From: Vibrio neptunius
GTDB taxonomy: Bacteria; Pseudomonadota; Gammaproteobacteria; Enterobacterales; Vibrionaceae
DNA length: 64,000 bases
Direction of reading: 5' to 3'
Assembly: GCF_000967495.1 (NCBI RefSeq)
Contig: NZ_JXXU01000056.1
Coordinates: 1 to 64,000 of the forward strand
The translations under genes and the position numbers were made by a program. The notes beneath the pieces are model-generated. The model did not search any database, was not told the origin of the DNA, and saw nothing but the letters and a program-made list of their open reading frames with translations. This document shows, in pieces, positions 54,466 through 62,396 of the stretch (position 1 is its first letter; each line of letters starts with the position of its first letter).

Positions 54466-55392
54466 ATGCAAGCCTATACCTCTATTCCTATTTTTGTTTC
54501 CGTCGTAGAGAGCGGCAGCTTCTCTATTGCTGCAGAGAAACTTCACATTACCAAATCCGCTGTCAGTAAGCGTATCAACCAACTGGAAGACGAGCTGGGT
54601 ATTCGTCTGCTAAATCGCACTACTCGCAAATTAAGCCTAACTGAAGCGGGTCAACGCTATTACGATTACGTCGCTCAATCATTTAACCTTGCCCAACAAG
54701 GCATCGATGCGGTTACTGAACTTCAAGGAAAGCCAACAGGAAAACTAAAGATTACGGCACCAATGTCTTTCGGAGTCTTACATGTCGCCCCTTTAGTTGC
54801 AGAATTTCTAACTTTGTACCCAGACTTAGAAATCGACCTGCAATTGGAAGATCAAATGGTCGATTTGGTTCAAGACGGGTTTGATTTAGGCATTCGCATA
54901 GGTCATCTACCGCTTTCTAACCTGGTTGCGAAAAGGCTAGCGACTTGTCGTAGTGTTCTGTGCGCCTCTCAATCTTACTTAGACGAGCATGGAGAGCCAG
55001 AAAAACCCAGCGATCTGAGCCTTCACAATTGTCTACGTTACGCCTATTTTCGTGGCGGCAGCGAATGGACTTTCGAAAGCCCTACCGGACCAGTTAGTGT
55101 GGTTCCGAAAGGTAAACTGGTCGTAAACAACAGTGAAGCAATTCGCAGAGCTCTGCTGGAAGGCTTGGGGATTGGTCAATTGCCCACATTCATCGTGGCA
55201 AAAGACGTTGCTGCTGGTACGCTCAGACCCATTATGACGGCTTATAAACTCCCTTCTCACTCTGTGTATGCTGTTTTCCCAGAAAGAAAGCACCTACCAC
55301 TAAAAGTCCGCGTGTTTGTGGATTTTATCGCCGAGAAATTTGGGTCAGATGTCCCCTATTGGGATTTGACTTCACCGGCACATAAACCTTGA
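54466..55392 (+). CDS. LysR-family transcriptional regulator
   Basis: A 308-residue LysR-type protein: helix-turn-helix in the first 60 residues (SIAAEKLHITKSAVSKRINQLEDEL) and a substrate-binding domain afterwards (GKLKITAPMSFGVLHVAPL, IGIRIGHL-like). Start is taken at ATG 54466; TTG 54445 would add seven residues. It belongs to the subgroup that often controls a divergent oxidoreductase gene, but the divergent neighbour here is yjjG, 95 bases away. Target unknown. Confidence 0.88.
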   Translation: MQAYTSIPIFVSVVESGSFSIAAEKLHITKSAVSKRINQLEDELGIRLLNRTTRKLSLTEAGQRYYDYVAQSFNLAQQGIDAVTELQGKPTGKLKITAPMSFGVLHVAPLVAEFLTLYPDLEIDLQLEDQMVDLVQDGFDLGIRIGHLPLSNLVAKRLATCRSVLCASQSYLDEHGEPEKPSDLSLHNCLRYAYFRGGSEWTFESPTGPVSVVPKGKLVVNNSEAIRRALLEGLGIGQLPTFIVAKDVAAGTLRPIMTAYKLPSHSVYAVFPERKHLPLKVRVFVDFIAEKFGSDVPYWDLTSPAHKP

Positions 55393-55538
55393 ACAATGAG
55401 TCACTCAAGGTGTGACTCTGTCCTCATATCGCTGTGAATTACTCGCTCTAACTCGATTTCATGACCTAAAACAAAGGTGAGAACACCATACAGGCACACA
55501 ATTGAACGACTCATTGTTCCGTTGTATCCGAGGTCTTT

Positions 55539-55676
55539 ATGAAACGATTTTTTCCTTCCAGTGTGATGCTCACCCCATTCGTGGTAAAACATTATTCTCA
55601 GCCAGAACAAGACGATACAGATATTGAACCCAGTGATGACTTTGACGAAAGCAGCCAATCGGAAGAGAAAGAATGA
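55539..55676 (+). CDS. possible 45-residue small protein
   Basis: An ORF of 45 codons, MKRFFPSSVMLTPFVVKHYS, with GAGG five bases before its ATG. The first half is basic and hydrophobic, the second very acidic and serine-rich (QPEQDDTDIEPSDDFDESSQ). It ends 70 bases before elbB in the same direction. A 102-codon minus-strand frame covers the same DNA, but lacks a comparable ribosome binding site. No family recognised. The remaining 146 bases before it, from 55393, appear to hold only promoter-type DNA. Confidence 0.45.
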   Translation: MKRFFPSSVMLTPFVVKHYSQPEQDDTDIEPSDDFDESSQSEEKE

Positions 55677-55746
55677 GACCCACTTCCGGTCCAAGTAGCC
55701 TATTTTCATCTAACCTATTGGCGTCAGTTCGATAAGGAAACAAATA

Positions 55747-56397
55747 ATGAAAAAAATTGCAGTTATCCTCAGCGGCTCAGGCGTATTTGATGGCGCTGAA
55801 ATTCATGAATCCGTGCTTGCGCTACATGCCATCGAAAAACAAGGAGCAAGCTGGCATTGCTTCGCGCCAAACATTGAGCAGCTTCATGTGATAAACCATG
55901 TTACTGGTGAAGAAATGGCGGAGGCACGCAATGTCTTGACTGAAGCCGCTCGTATCGCACGGGGCAACATTGAAGATGTGGCGAAACTCAATGCTGCAGA
56001 ATTTGACGCACTCCTTCTACCTGGTGGGTTTGGTGCGGCAAAAAACCTGACTGATTTTGCAGTCAATGGAGCGGAGTGCAGCATCAATACTCACATCGCA
56101 TCTGCTTGTCGGGCTTTCGCCCAGGCCAGAAAGCCAGCTGGCTATTTGTGCATCGCACCAGCTATCATTCCGATGATTTACGCCAATGGCGTCAAAGGTA
56201 CCATCGGCAATGATGAAGCCACAGCATCTGCATTCAATGCATTGGGAGGCGAGCATATCGCCTGCGAGGTGGACGACATCGTCTTCGATGAAGAACACAA
56301 AGTGCTGTCAACACCTGCATATATGTTAGCGGGCAATATCTCTCAGGCAGCCAGTGGCATCGAAAAACTAGTAAGAAAATTGGTAGACATTGCTTAA
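55747..56397 (+). CDS. elbB: ElbB, DJ-1/PfpI-family glyoxalase-like protein
   Basis: A 216-residue ThiJ/PfpI-fold protein; KKIAVILSGSGVFDGAEIHESVL is the ElbB N-terminus, LLLPGGFGAAKNL contains the oxyanion glycine motif, and a Cys follows in the GYLCIAPA nucleophile elbow. ElbB was named in isoprenoid studies and has weak glyoxalase activity. The length matches the family (217 in E. coli). A terminator follows; it is probably monocistronic apart from the small ORF ahead. Confidence 0.92.
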   Translation: MKKIAVILSGSGVFDGAEIHESVLALHAIEKQGASWHCFAPNIEQLHVINHVTGEEMAEARNVLTEAARIARGNIEDVAKLNAAEFDALLLPGGFGAAKNLTDFAVNGAECSINTHIASACRAFAQARKPAGYLCIAPAIIPMIYANGVKGTIGNDEATASAFNALGGEHIACEVDDIVFDEEHKVLSTPAYMLAGNISQAASGIEKLVRKLVDIA

Positions 56398-56416
56398 TTT
56401 CTCCATTCAACACGAC

Positions 56417-56446
56417 AGCCCTTTGCTCAATCAGAGGGCTTTTTTC
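56417..56446 (+). terminator. rho-independent terminator of elbB
   Basis: AGCCCT/AGGGCT stem (56417-56422 with 56435-56440) followed by TTTTTT. Confidence 0.75.
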
Positions 56447-56693
56447 ATTTTCACACCAAGCCATCGCTGAACAAAATTAAAACAATCACGCTTCCTGTTG
56501 AATAAACGATTGCAGTAACCCACTAATATTTAACATTTTTATCATTATCAGGCTACTCATCTGACCAAGCTCACAAATCCAAAGCATACCGACCACTTTT
56601 GGGTAGGCAAATTGTTTGAGATCAAAATTGCTACGACCTTGGATATGCCAATCTATCTACAGTTTTTATTCTAAATATATTCGGAGCAAGTCG

Positions 56694-57842
56694 ATGACAA
56701 GTGCATTTTTTATCCCTACTGTAAACTTAATGGGTGCTGGCTGTTTAAAGGATGCAGCAGACAGCGTGCAGTCTCAGGGCTTCAAAAAAGGTCTGATCGT
56801 TACAGATAAGATTCTTAACCAAATCGGTGTAGTAAAGCAGGTTCAAGATCTGCTGACAGACCGTGACGTCCAAACGGTAGTGTTTGACGGTACCCAACCC
56901 AACCCAACCACCAGCAACGTAAACGACGGTCTGGCTTTGCTGGCAGATAATGACTGTGATTTCGTTATCTCTCTAGGTGGTGGTTCACCGCACGATTGCG
57001 CTAAAGGTATTGCACTAGTGGCTTCAAACGGTGGCAAGATCGGTGACTATGAAGGTGTTGATCAATCTGCAAAACCAATGCTGCCACTCATTGCCATCAA
57101 CACAACTGCCGGTACTGCGTCTGAAATGACTCGCTTCTGTATCATTACTGACGAAGAGCGTCACATTAAGATGGCTATTGTGGACAAGCACACAACACCA
57201 CTGATTTCAGTCAATGATCCAGAGCTGATGCTGGCAAAACCCGCCTCATTGACCGCAGCAACAGGTATGGATGCCCTAACCCACGCTATTGAAGCGTATG
57301 TTTCTATCGCTGCAACACCAATCACTGACGCCGTCGCCATCAAAGCCATTGAGCTTATTCAGGCTCATCTGCGCACCGCTGTTGAAAATGGTGAAGATAT
57401 CGAAGCTCGCGAACAAATGGCTTACGCGCAATTTATGGCAGGTATGGCGTTTAATAACGCGTCACTAGGCTACGTGCACGCGATGGCTCACCAGCTAGGG
57501 GGCTTTTACGATCTGCCACACGGTGTATGTAATGCGATTCTTCTGCCACATGTACAGCGCTACAACGCACAAGTGTGTCCTGAACGCTTACGTGATGTTG
57601 CTAAAGCAATGGGTGTTGACGTTGAGGGCATGACGGCAGAACAAGGCGCTGAAGCGGCAATCGATGCGATCGTAGCGCTTGCGAAAGATGTGGGCATTCC
57701 AGCAGGTATCAAGGAACTGGGTGCGAAGTCTGAAGACATCCCAACACTTGCAGATAACGCGCTAAAAGACGCGTGTGGCTTTACTAACCCGAAACAGGCG
57801 ACCCACGAAGAAATCTCTTCAATCTTCGAAGCCGCCATGTAA
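56694..57842 (+). CDS. yiaY: iron-containing alcohol dehydrogenase
   Basis: A 382-residue group III alcohol dehydrogenase, similar in size to YiaY (383) and Zymomonas AdhB (383). NAD-binding GGGSPHDCAKGIAL lies at about 99-112. Iron ligands are in the MDALTHAIEAYVS helix and the HAMAHQLGGFYDLPHGVCNA segment, which supply the histidines. It oxidises or reduces short alcohols/aldehydes, possibly L-threonine or acetaldehyde. The open frame begins at 56616, but ATG 56694 has GGAG upstream and the family start MTSAFFIPTVNLMG. A terminator follows. Confidence 0.92.
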   Translation: MTSAFFIPTVNLMGAGCLKDAADSVQSQGFKKGLIVTDKILNQIGVVKQVQDLLTDRDVQTVVFDGTQPNPTTSNVNDGLALLADNDCDFVISLGGGSPHDCAKGIALVASNGGKIGDYEGVDQSAKPMLPLIAINTTAGTASEMTRFCIITDEERHIKMAIVDKHTTPLISVNDPELMLAKPASLTAATGMDALTHAIEAYVSIAATPITDAVAIKAIELIQAHLRTAVENGEDIEAREQMAYAQFMAGMAFNNASLGYVHAMAHQLGGFYDLPHGVCNAILLPHVQRYNAQVCPERLRDVAKAMGVDVEGMTAEQGAEAAIDAIVALAKDVGIPAGIKELGAKSEDIPTLADNALKDACGFTNPKQATHEEISSIFEAAM

Positions 57843-57864
57843 TACCATTTTCTTTTCCTAACTC

Positions 57865-57890
57865 AAGCCTCCCTCGGGAGGCTTTTTTAT
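57865..57890 (+). terminator. rho-independent terminator
   Basis: Nine-base-pair stem AAGCCTCCC/GGGAGGCTT with a two-base loop and a T run, between the iron alcohol dehydrogenase gene and the convergent periplasmic-protein gene. Confidence 0.88.
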
Positions 57891-57902
57891 TCAGCGAAAA
57901 GT

Positions 57903-58367
57903 TTAATATGCGCGGGTTATAAGACCCAGTATTGAGGCGTCAGTTTCACCAAAATACAAGGTCACCGACTTGGTCTCGCCTTGTGCAAAACTGCCATCTT
58001 GGTCAATTTTTGAAGGAGAAACATAGTGGTCATTGCCGAAATAAGCCTTGATTTGATTGGGTTTTAGAGTGATACCACCACCAGAGTTATTGGTCACCAT
58101 CGCTTGTACCATACGCTTTCCACCCTGACTGTTATAGATGTCGTAAGATTCTAAGCTGAAGTAGCTATGGGAAGGCTTGTCTCGGTTGTGCTTTGGCTCA
58201 GGTACATACGCAGAACCATTAACGGTTCGTACGTAATGCATTGTATCTTGTGACTTTTCAATGCTATTTTTAATATCTCCAAGCTCCCATTTATCTTCAC
58301 TGTCTACAGCCTGTGCAGACGTCGCACCAACTGAAACCAATAACATCAGTAAATAGCGGGCAAACAT
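57903..58367 (-). CDS. exported protein of unknown function
   Basis: A 154-residue periplasmic protein: signal peptide MFARYLLMLLVSVGATSAQA, then a mature domain of about 135 residues with no cysteines, rich in Tyr and Ser (PSHSYFSLESYDIYNSQ). The fold looks beta-rich, with alternating hydrophobic strands such as RMVQAMVTNN and TKSVTLYFG. I do not recognise a family. It lies downstream of the ToxR-like regulator gene in the same orientation with a 322-base gap, and could be a target. Confidence 0.7.
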   Translation of the reverse strand: MFARYLLMLLVSVGATSAQAVDSEDKWELGDIKNSIEKSQDTMHYVRTVNGSAYVPEPKHNRDKPSHSYFSLESYDIYNSQGGKRMVQAMVTNNSGGGITLKPNQIKAYFGNDHYVSPSKIDQDGSFAQGETKSVTLYFGETDASILGLITRAY

Positions 58368-58689
58368 TGCGTATCCTATTTCGTTTCAATTTTTAAAGGA
58401 GACAAGTCTAAAAAACGCTCAGTTTCATTTGTCAGTCAGGCGTTAATTTAATTACATTGCAAAGTAAGGTTCTCAAGCAGCCGTGCCAACACTAAGTATG
58501 TTGCTGGGAGCCTGAGACTTTAATTCATTCTGTTGTGTGGGGACGCTGCGCTTTCAGTGAATAATATACAACCACCATTGGCTCGTTCTATTGATATAGC
58601 AGTCACATTCCCTCTACTTATAACAATAAGACTAATCATCACTGTACTCACTGAGTGCGAACTTTCGCTACGAACAATGCAGCGCCGCC
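58368..58689. other. gene-free spacer
   Basis: 322 bases between the ToxR-like gene and the exported-protein gene. A 72-codon plus-strand frame at 58533 has no ribosome binding site. No distinct structure is seen, though it must carry the promoter of the exported-protein gene. Confidence 0.5.
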
Positions 58690-59361
58690 TTATTCACAGA
58701 GCACCTCAGCAATATTCGATGGAAAACTCAGTGCCTCCAGCTGTTCATTGATGATGATTGAGGTTCCATCATTTGTTATTACCGCAGAACGGCCAAAGTC
58801 TTTTCTATTGCCGCTAGATGCATAAATATAGGCACATGAGTCATATATCTGGTAAGAATAATTTTTTGCGCTACCTGGCCTCGTAAACCCTTTAAAGACA
58901 GAACTGGCGTAAACACCAGCGGCGAAGCATACTCCTGCGAGCGCAATATAAAATATTATCCATCGGAGATTCAATTTACTGAGAATACTGGCTATTTGTT
59001 TCTCTTTAGGTTTCAAGTATTGCGGCTCGATAACTTGCTCAGGCTGCGCCTGTTCAATTTTTCCGACAAATCGATAGCCCTTACCACGTTCAGTTTTAAT
59101 GACCTTACCATACTTATCATCGAACGCTTTCCTACAGCAAGAAAGCGTATTCATTAAACTACTTTCTTCGACAAAGGCGCCTTTACGCGTCCATACATGA
59201 TCCAACAAGTCTCTTTTAGACAACAACATATTAGAGTTATCTACAAAGTAGTTTAGTAATTCAATTTCATTAACTCCTAAACCAACGATGTAATTTGTTT
59301 CTGTATTTTTTACCATTCCTTTTTCAAGATCGACCTCGAAAGAACCATTGATTTTAATCAT
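58690..59361 (-). CDS. ToxR-like membrane transcriptional regulator
   Basis: A 224-residue one-component regulator: OmpR-type winged helix at about 5-102 (NEIELLNYFVDNSNMLLSKRDLLDHVW then KVIKTERGKGYRFVGK), a single membrane helix at about 134-153, and a short periplasmic domain of about 70 residues with two cysteines (SCAYIY and VLCE), as in ToxR. Such proteins sense envelope state and control porin or virulence genes. The frame opens at 59373; ATG 59361 has AAGGA upstream. It is divergent from an exported dienelactone-hydrolase-like gene, with an AT-rich space between. Confidence 0.85.
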   Translation of the reverse strand: MIKINGSFEVDLEKGMVKNTETNYIVGLGVNEIELLNYFVDNSNMLLSKRDLLDHVWTRKGAFVEESSLMNTLSCCRKAFDDKYGKVIKTERGKGYRFVGKIEQAQPEQVIEPQYLKPKEKQIASILSKLNLRWIIFYIALAGVCFAAGVYASSVFKGFTRPGSAKNYSYQIYDSCAYIYASSGNRKDFGRSAVITNDGTSIIINEQLEALSFPSNIAEVLCE

Positions 59362-59856
59362 TATCCTTGCCAATTTAAATTCTACGTTTACTTACCACTT
59401 TCATAGTCAACACTTTATATTTATGCCTCGTTCTACACACAAGATAGGAGTAAAAATATCATTTTTATCCTCTCCTCCGTAATTTAAACATTTATTAATG
59501 CCGATAAAATAGCAATACAGATAATGCCTACAGCAAGCACTTAGGCTACTAAAATAATAAGAAAAATCCGATAGTTAATCATCTAATTAAGGTTTATATA
59601 TCTTTAATATTCGTAAAAATCCATTACATCAGATTAAAAGTCAACCATGCATATAAAATTAATATATAAAAAGAATAATTATAGGAATATTTTATCTGGT
59701 CAAATATCAAGAAATTCAGTCTTTAAGTCAATTGAGTGAAATCAGTAAAATTTTAGCTTCTCTACTAGCCCGGCTGACAAATGATCACAAAAAATTTATT
59801 TTAAAATACCAATGCATCATTTTATGTCTACACTTCCTAAACTAACGGAGGTGGTT
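59362..59856. promoter_or_regulatory. AT-rich divergent control region
   Basis: About 495 very AT-rich bases between the ToxR-like gene and the exported hydrolase. Such composition is typical of ToxR/H-NS-bound regions; no sequence-specific operator is identified. No ORF is supportable apart from an upstream in-frame extension of the hydrolase. Confidence 0.4.
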
Positions 59857-60588
59857 ATGAAGATACAGTTAACGGTTATTCTCGCACTCGTGAGCGTATT
59901 TGCTACAGCGGGCGAAAATAAAATTTACAATGTAAATGGTAGTGATTATGAAGGTTACTGGGCGAAAGTCAGTGACGATGCACCATTAGTCTTACTCGTT
60001 CACGACTGGGACGGTTTAACCGACTATGAGATGAAGCGAGCTAAAATGCTCAATGATTTAGGCTACAACGTTTTCGCTGCAGACTTATTTGGTAAAGGCA
60101 TTAGGCCAACTGAAGTAAAGGATAAAAAGCAGCACACAGGTGAACTGTATAAAGATAGAGACAAACTAAGAGCCTTGATGCAAGGTAGTTTAGATTACGC
60201 CACCAGTCTTGGTGGCAATGCCAATAATACTGTTGTTATGGGTTATTGCTTTGGTGGCGCTGCCGTATTGGAATCTGCAAGAGCTGGGATGAATGCCAAA
60301 GGTTTTGTCACTTTTCATGGCGGGCTAAAGACACCTCAAGGTCAATCTTACCAAGAGACAAAAGCTCCGATACTGGTTTTGCATGGTACTGCTGACAGTG
60401 CGATCCCAATGGAACAGTTCGCAGCATTGGCAAGTGAGTTAGAAGCCCAGAACGCAGCTCATGAGATGATCACCTACAGCGGTGCTCCTCATGCCTTTAC
60501 TGTATTTGGCAGTGAACGTTATCGAAAAGAAGCAGATGAAAAATCTTGGCAGCGCTTTACGGAGTTTCTTGCCTCTTCCACCAACTAG
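59857..60588 (+). CDS. exported dienelactone-hydrolase-family protein
   Basis: A 243-residue alpha/beta hydrolase with a signal peptide (MKIQLTVILALVSVFATAGE). Catalytic Cys lies in VMGYCFGGAAVLES, the characteristic Cys nucleophile of the family, with Asp in VLHGTADSAIP and His in GAPHAFTVFG. Usual family members are cytoplasmic; an exported version implies an envelope substrate. The frame starts at 59812, but ATG 59857 has GGAGG. It is divergent from the ToxR-like regulator and is a plausible target. Confidence 0.87.
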   Translation: MKIQLTVILALVSVFATAGENKIYNVNGSDYEGYWAKVSDDAPLVLLVHDWDGLTDYEMKRAKMLNDLGYNVFAADLFGKGIRPTEVKDKKQHTGELYKDRDKLRALMQGSLDYATSLGGNANNTVVMGYCFGGAAVLESARAGMNAKGFVTFHGGLKTPQGQSYQETKAPILVLHGTADSAIPMEQFAALASELEAQNAAHEMITYSGAPHAFTVFGSERYRKEADEKSWQRFTEFLASSTN

Positions 60589-60594
60589 TCTCGA

Positions 60595-61380
60595 TTAGAC
60601 CATAGCCTCAACACCTCGAATCCATCTGGGTAGATTCGCATTGAACCAATCTAGATACTTTTGAAGTTGAGGCTTTTGCCGTTCATACAGCAGATTAGTG
60701 ACTTCGACCACTATCCACGCTTTAGCAATGATCACATGTCGGAACAATTCCTCTCTTGGCATCGCTTTATGTACGTTCATGTAGCTATCTACAATGCGCA
60801 GCATGGCTTCTTCATCCCCGAGCCCTTTGATTAAAGGAACGAGATCTATCGCAGGGCTACCCTTGCTGAAGCGTTCCCAGTCAAACAATACCAGTTCCCC
60901 ATTTTCTCTGCGCCCCCAGTTACCATCGTTGGTGTCACCAGACAAGAGCGTTGGGTAATCAAAAATGATATGACTTTGGGACTGCAACTTTTTAAGCACG
61001 TTCTGTTCTTGAGAGCTGAGAGATAGGAGTTGAAACGCTGTACGCAGAGCATGATCACTCCAGCGATGCTGTTTAAGCGTCCAGTCCGAACTAATTGGAG
61101 TTTGGTGTATAGCCGCGATCTGACTAAATACTTGGCTTGAATGAGTTAGCTCCTCGAGTGTCACCGAATGAGGGATATACTCTATAACGATGGAATCAGC
61201 GTCAGCTTGGATAAGACGAGGTGACAGCACTCCCCGTTCACTCAAGGTTTTAGCAGCAGTGAGATAGAAAGCTCGCTCTACCTCATTTGCACCCTGCTTG
61301 TGAATACACCTCTGCCCTTGCCTTTCTATCAAACGTACTTTTGCGCTGCCCATTTGTGACAATTCATTGTCTCTATCCAT
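60595..61380 (-). CDS. aminoglycoside-phosphotransferase-like kinase
   Basis: A 261-residue protein of the APH/choline-kinase fold. The catalytic loop reads LLSGDTNDGNWGR: the HGDxxxxN motif has Ser in place of the first His but keeps Asp and Asn; the metal motif follows as LFDWERFSKGSPAIDL. It is therefore likely an active small-molecule kinase with an unknown substrate rather than a resistance gene. It converges on the exported hydrolase with six bases between stops. Confidence 0.82.
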   Translation of the reverse strand: MDRDNELSQMGSAKVRLIERQGQRCIHKQGANEVERAFYLTAAKTLSERGVLSPRLIQADADSIVIEYIPHSVTLEELTHSSQVFSQIAAIHQTPISSDWTLKQHRWSDHALRTAFQLLSLSSQEQNVLKKLQSQSHIIFDYPTLLSGDTNDGNWGRRENGELVLFDWERFSKGSPAIDLVPLIKGLGDEEAMLRIVDSYMNVHKAMPREELFRHVIIAKAWIVVEVTNLLYERQKPQLQKYLDWFNANLPRWIRGVEAMV

Positions 61381-61491
61381 ACCTTAAGACGCCTAGCTCG
61401 CTGTTAACCCGTGTTCATACCCTACCTAAGTTTGATTAGTGAGCAAACCAAAATGCCCCATAACTTGGTTATAGGGCATATAAGTTTGCGG

Positions 61492-62394
61492 TTATGGGGC
61501 TGAGTCAATCTCAACCGGCAGGTAATGTTTTGGCTCTAGTTTAAGCCATTCCGGCAGCACGGTACCGATGGAGATCGAGGACCAAGTTCCCGACAATATG
61601 CCAATAAACATTGCAATCGCAAACCCTTCAAGTGCATTGCCGCCCATAATCCACAAAGCAGACACGGTAAGCAAGGTTGTGCCTGAAGTCACCATGGTTC
61701 GAGAAAACGTTGCGATAACAGCTTGATCGTTAATGTCGTCCGTTGGCGTAGACTGTTTCGCCACCAGTAACTCACGAATTCGGTCTGCAATAATAATAGA
61801 ATCATTGAGAGAATAACCCAGTATCGCCAGAATCGCGGCAAACACGGTCAAATTGAATTCCATTTGTGTCGCAGCAAAAAAGCCTAGTACCAGCACTACA
61901 TCATGAATCAGCGCAAGCAATGAACCGCTTGCCAGTCTCCATTCAAAGCGGAAACACAAATAACCCAGAATACACATCATCGATATCAGCAGAGCCAGAC
62001 CGCCTTGGTCTACCAAGTCTTGTCCGACTTGCGAACCCACCATACTGTTGCTGACGACATCAACCTGATGAGAGATGGCAGACAGTACAGATGTAATGTC
62101 TGGCATCGACGCATCATCTTCTGGAACTGGATAGCGTATGATCCAGCGACCATCCTGATCCGAATGGGTTACCGCAGTGAACTCACCAAGTGTCGGCTGA
62201 AGTACTTCAAGTAAATCGTTGTTGTTCAGATTTTTATCGACCTGTACTTCGGTCACCATCCCGCCTGTAAAGTCCAACCCCATATTTAAGCCTTTGAAAG
62301 CAAAGATGCCTAGAGAGATGACCATTAATGCAACCGAAACAAAGCTAGTAATGTAACGGATACGACGGATATTTTGTTTTAGATATTCAACCAT
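61492..62394 (-). CDS. secF: SecF protein translocase subunit
   Basis: A 300-residue inner-membrane protein, typical length, with six helices and a periplasmic domain. SecF marks are LNMGLDFTGGMVTEVQV near the first helix and LAILGYSLNDSIIIADRIREL plus SALWIMGGNALEGFAIAMFIG in the RND half. With SecD it uses the ion gradient to pull proteins out after SecYEG and SecA. It starts two bases after secD. Vibrio often carry two SecDF pairs, and a stand-alone pair without yajC nearby fits the second one. Confidence 0.93.
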   Translation of the reverse strand: MVEYLKQNIRRIRYITSFVSVALMVISLGIFAFKGLNMGLDFTGGMVTEVQVDKNLNNNDLLEVLQPTLGEFTAVTHSDQDGRWIIRYPVPEDDASMPDITSVLSAISHQVDVVSNSMVGSQVGQDLVDQGGLALLISMMCILGYLCFRFEWRLASGSLLALIHDVVLVLGFFAATQMEFNLTVFAAILAILGYSLNDSIIIADRIRELLVAKQSTPTDDINDQAVIATFSRTMVTSGTTLLTVSALWIMGGNALEGFAIAMFIGILSGTWSSISIGTVLPEWLKLEPKHYLPVEIDSAP

Positions 62395-62396
62395 AA

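Noticed and set aside
55401..55709. 102-codon minus-strand ORF
   Set aside because: It is antisense to the 45-residue ORF with a better ribosome binding site and its translation looks random.
60595..61380. Aminoglycoside resistance gene
   Set aside because: The fold matches but the first catalytic His is changed and no mobile context is present, so a metabolic kinase is more likely.
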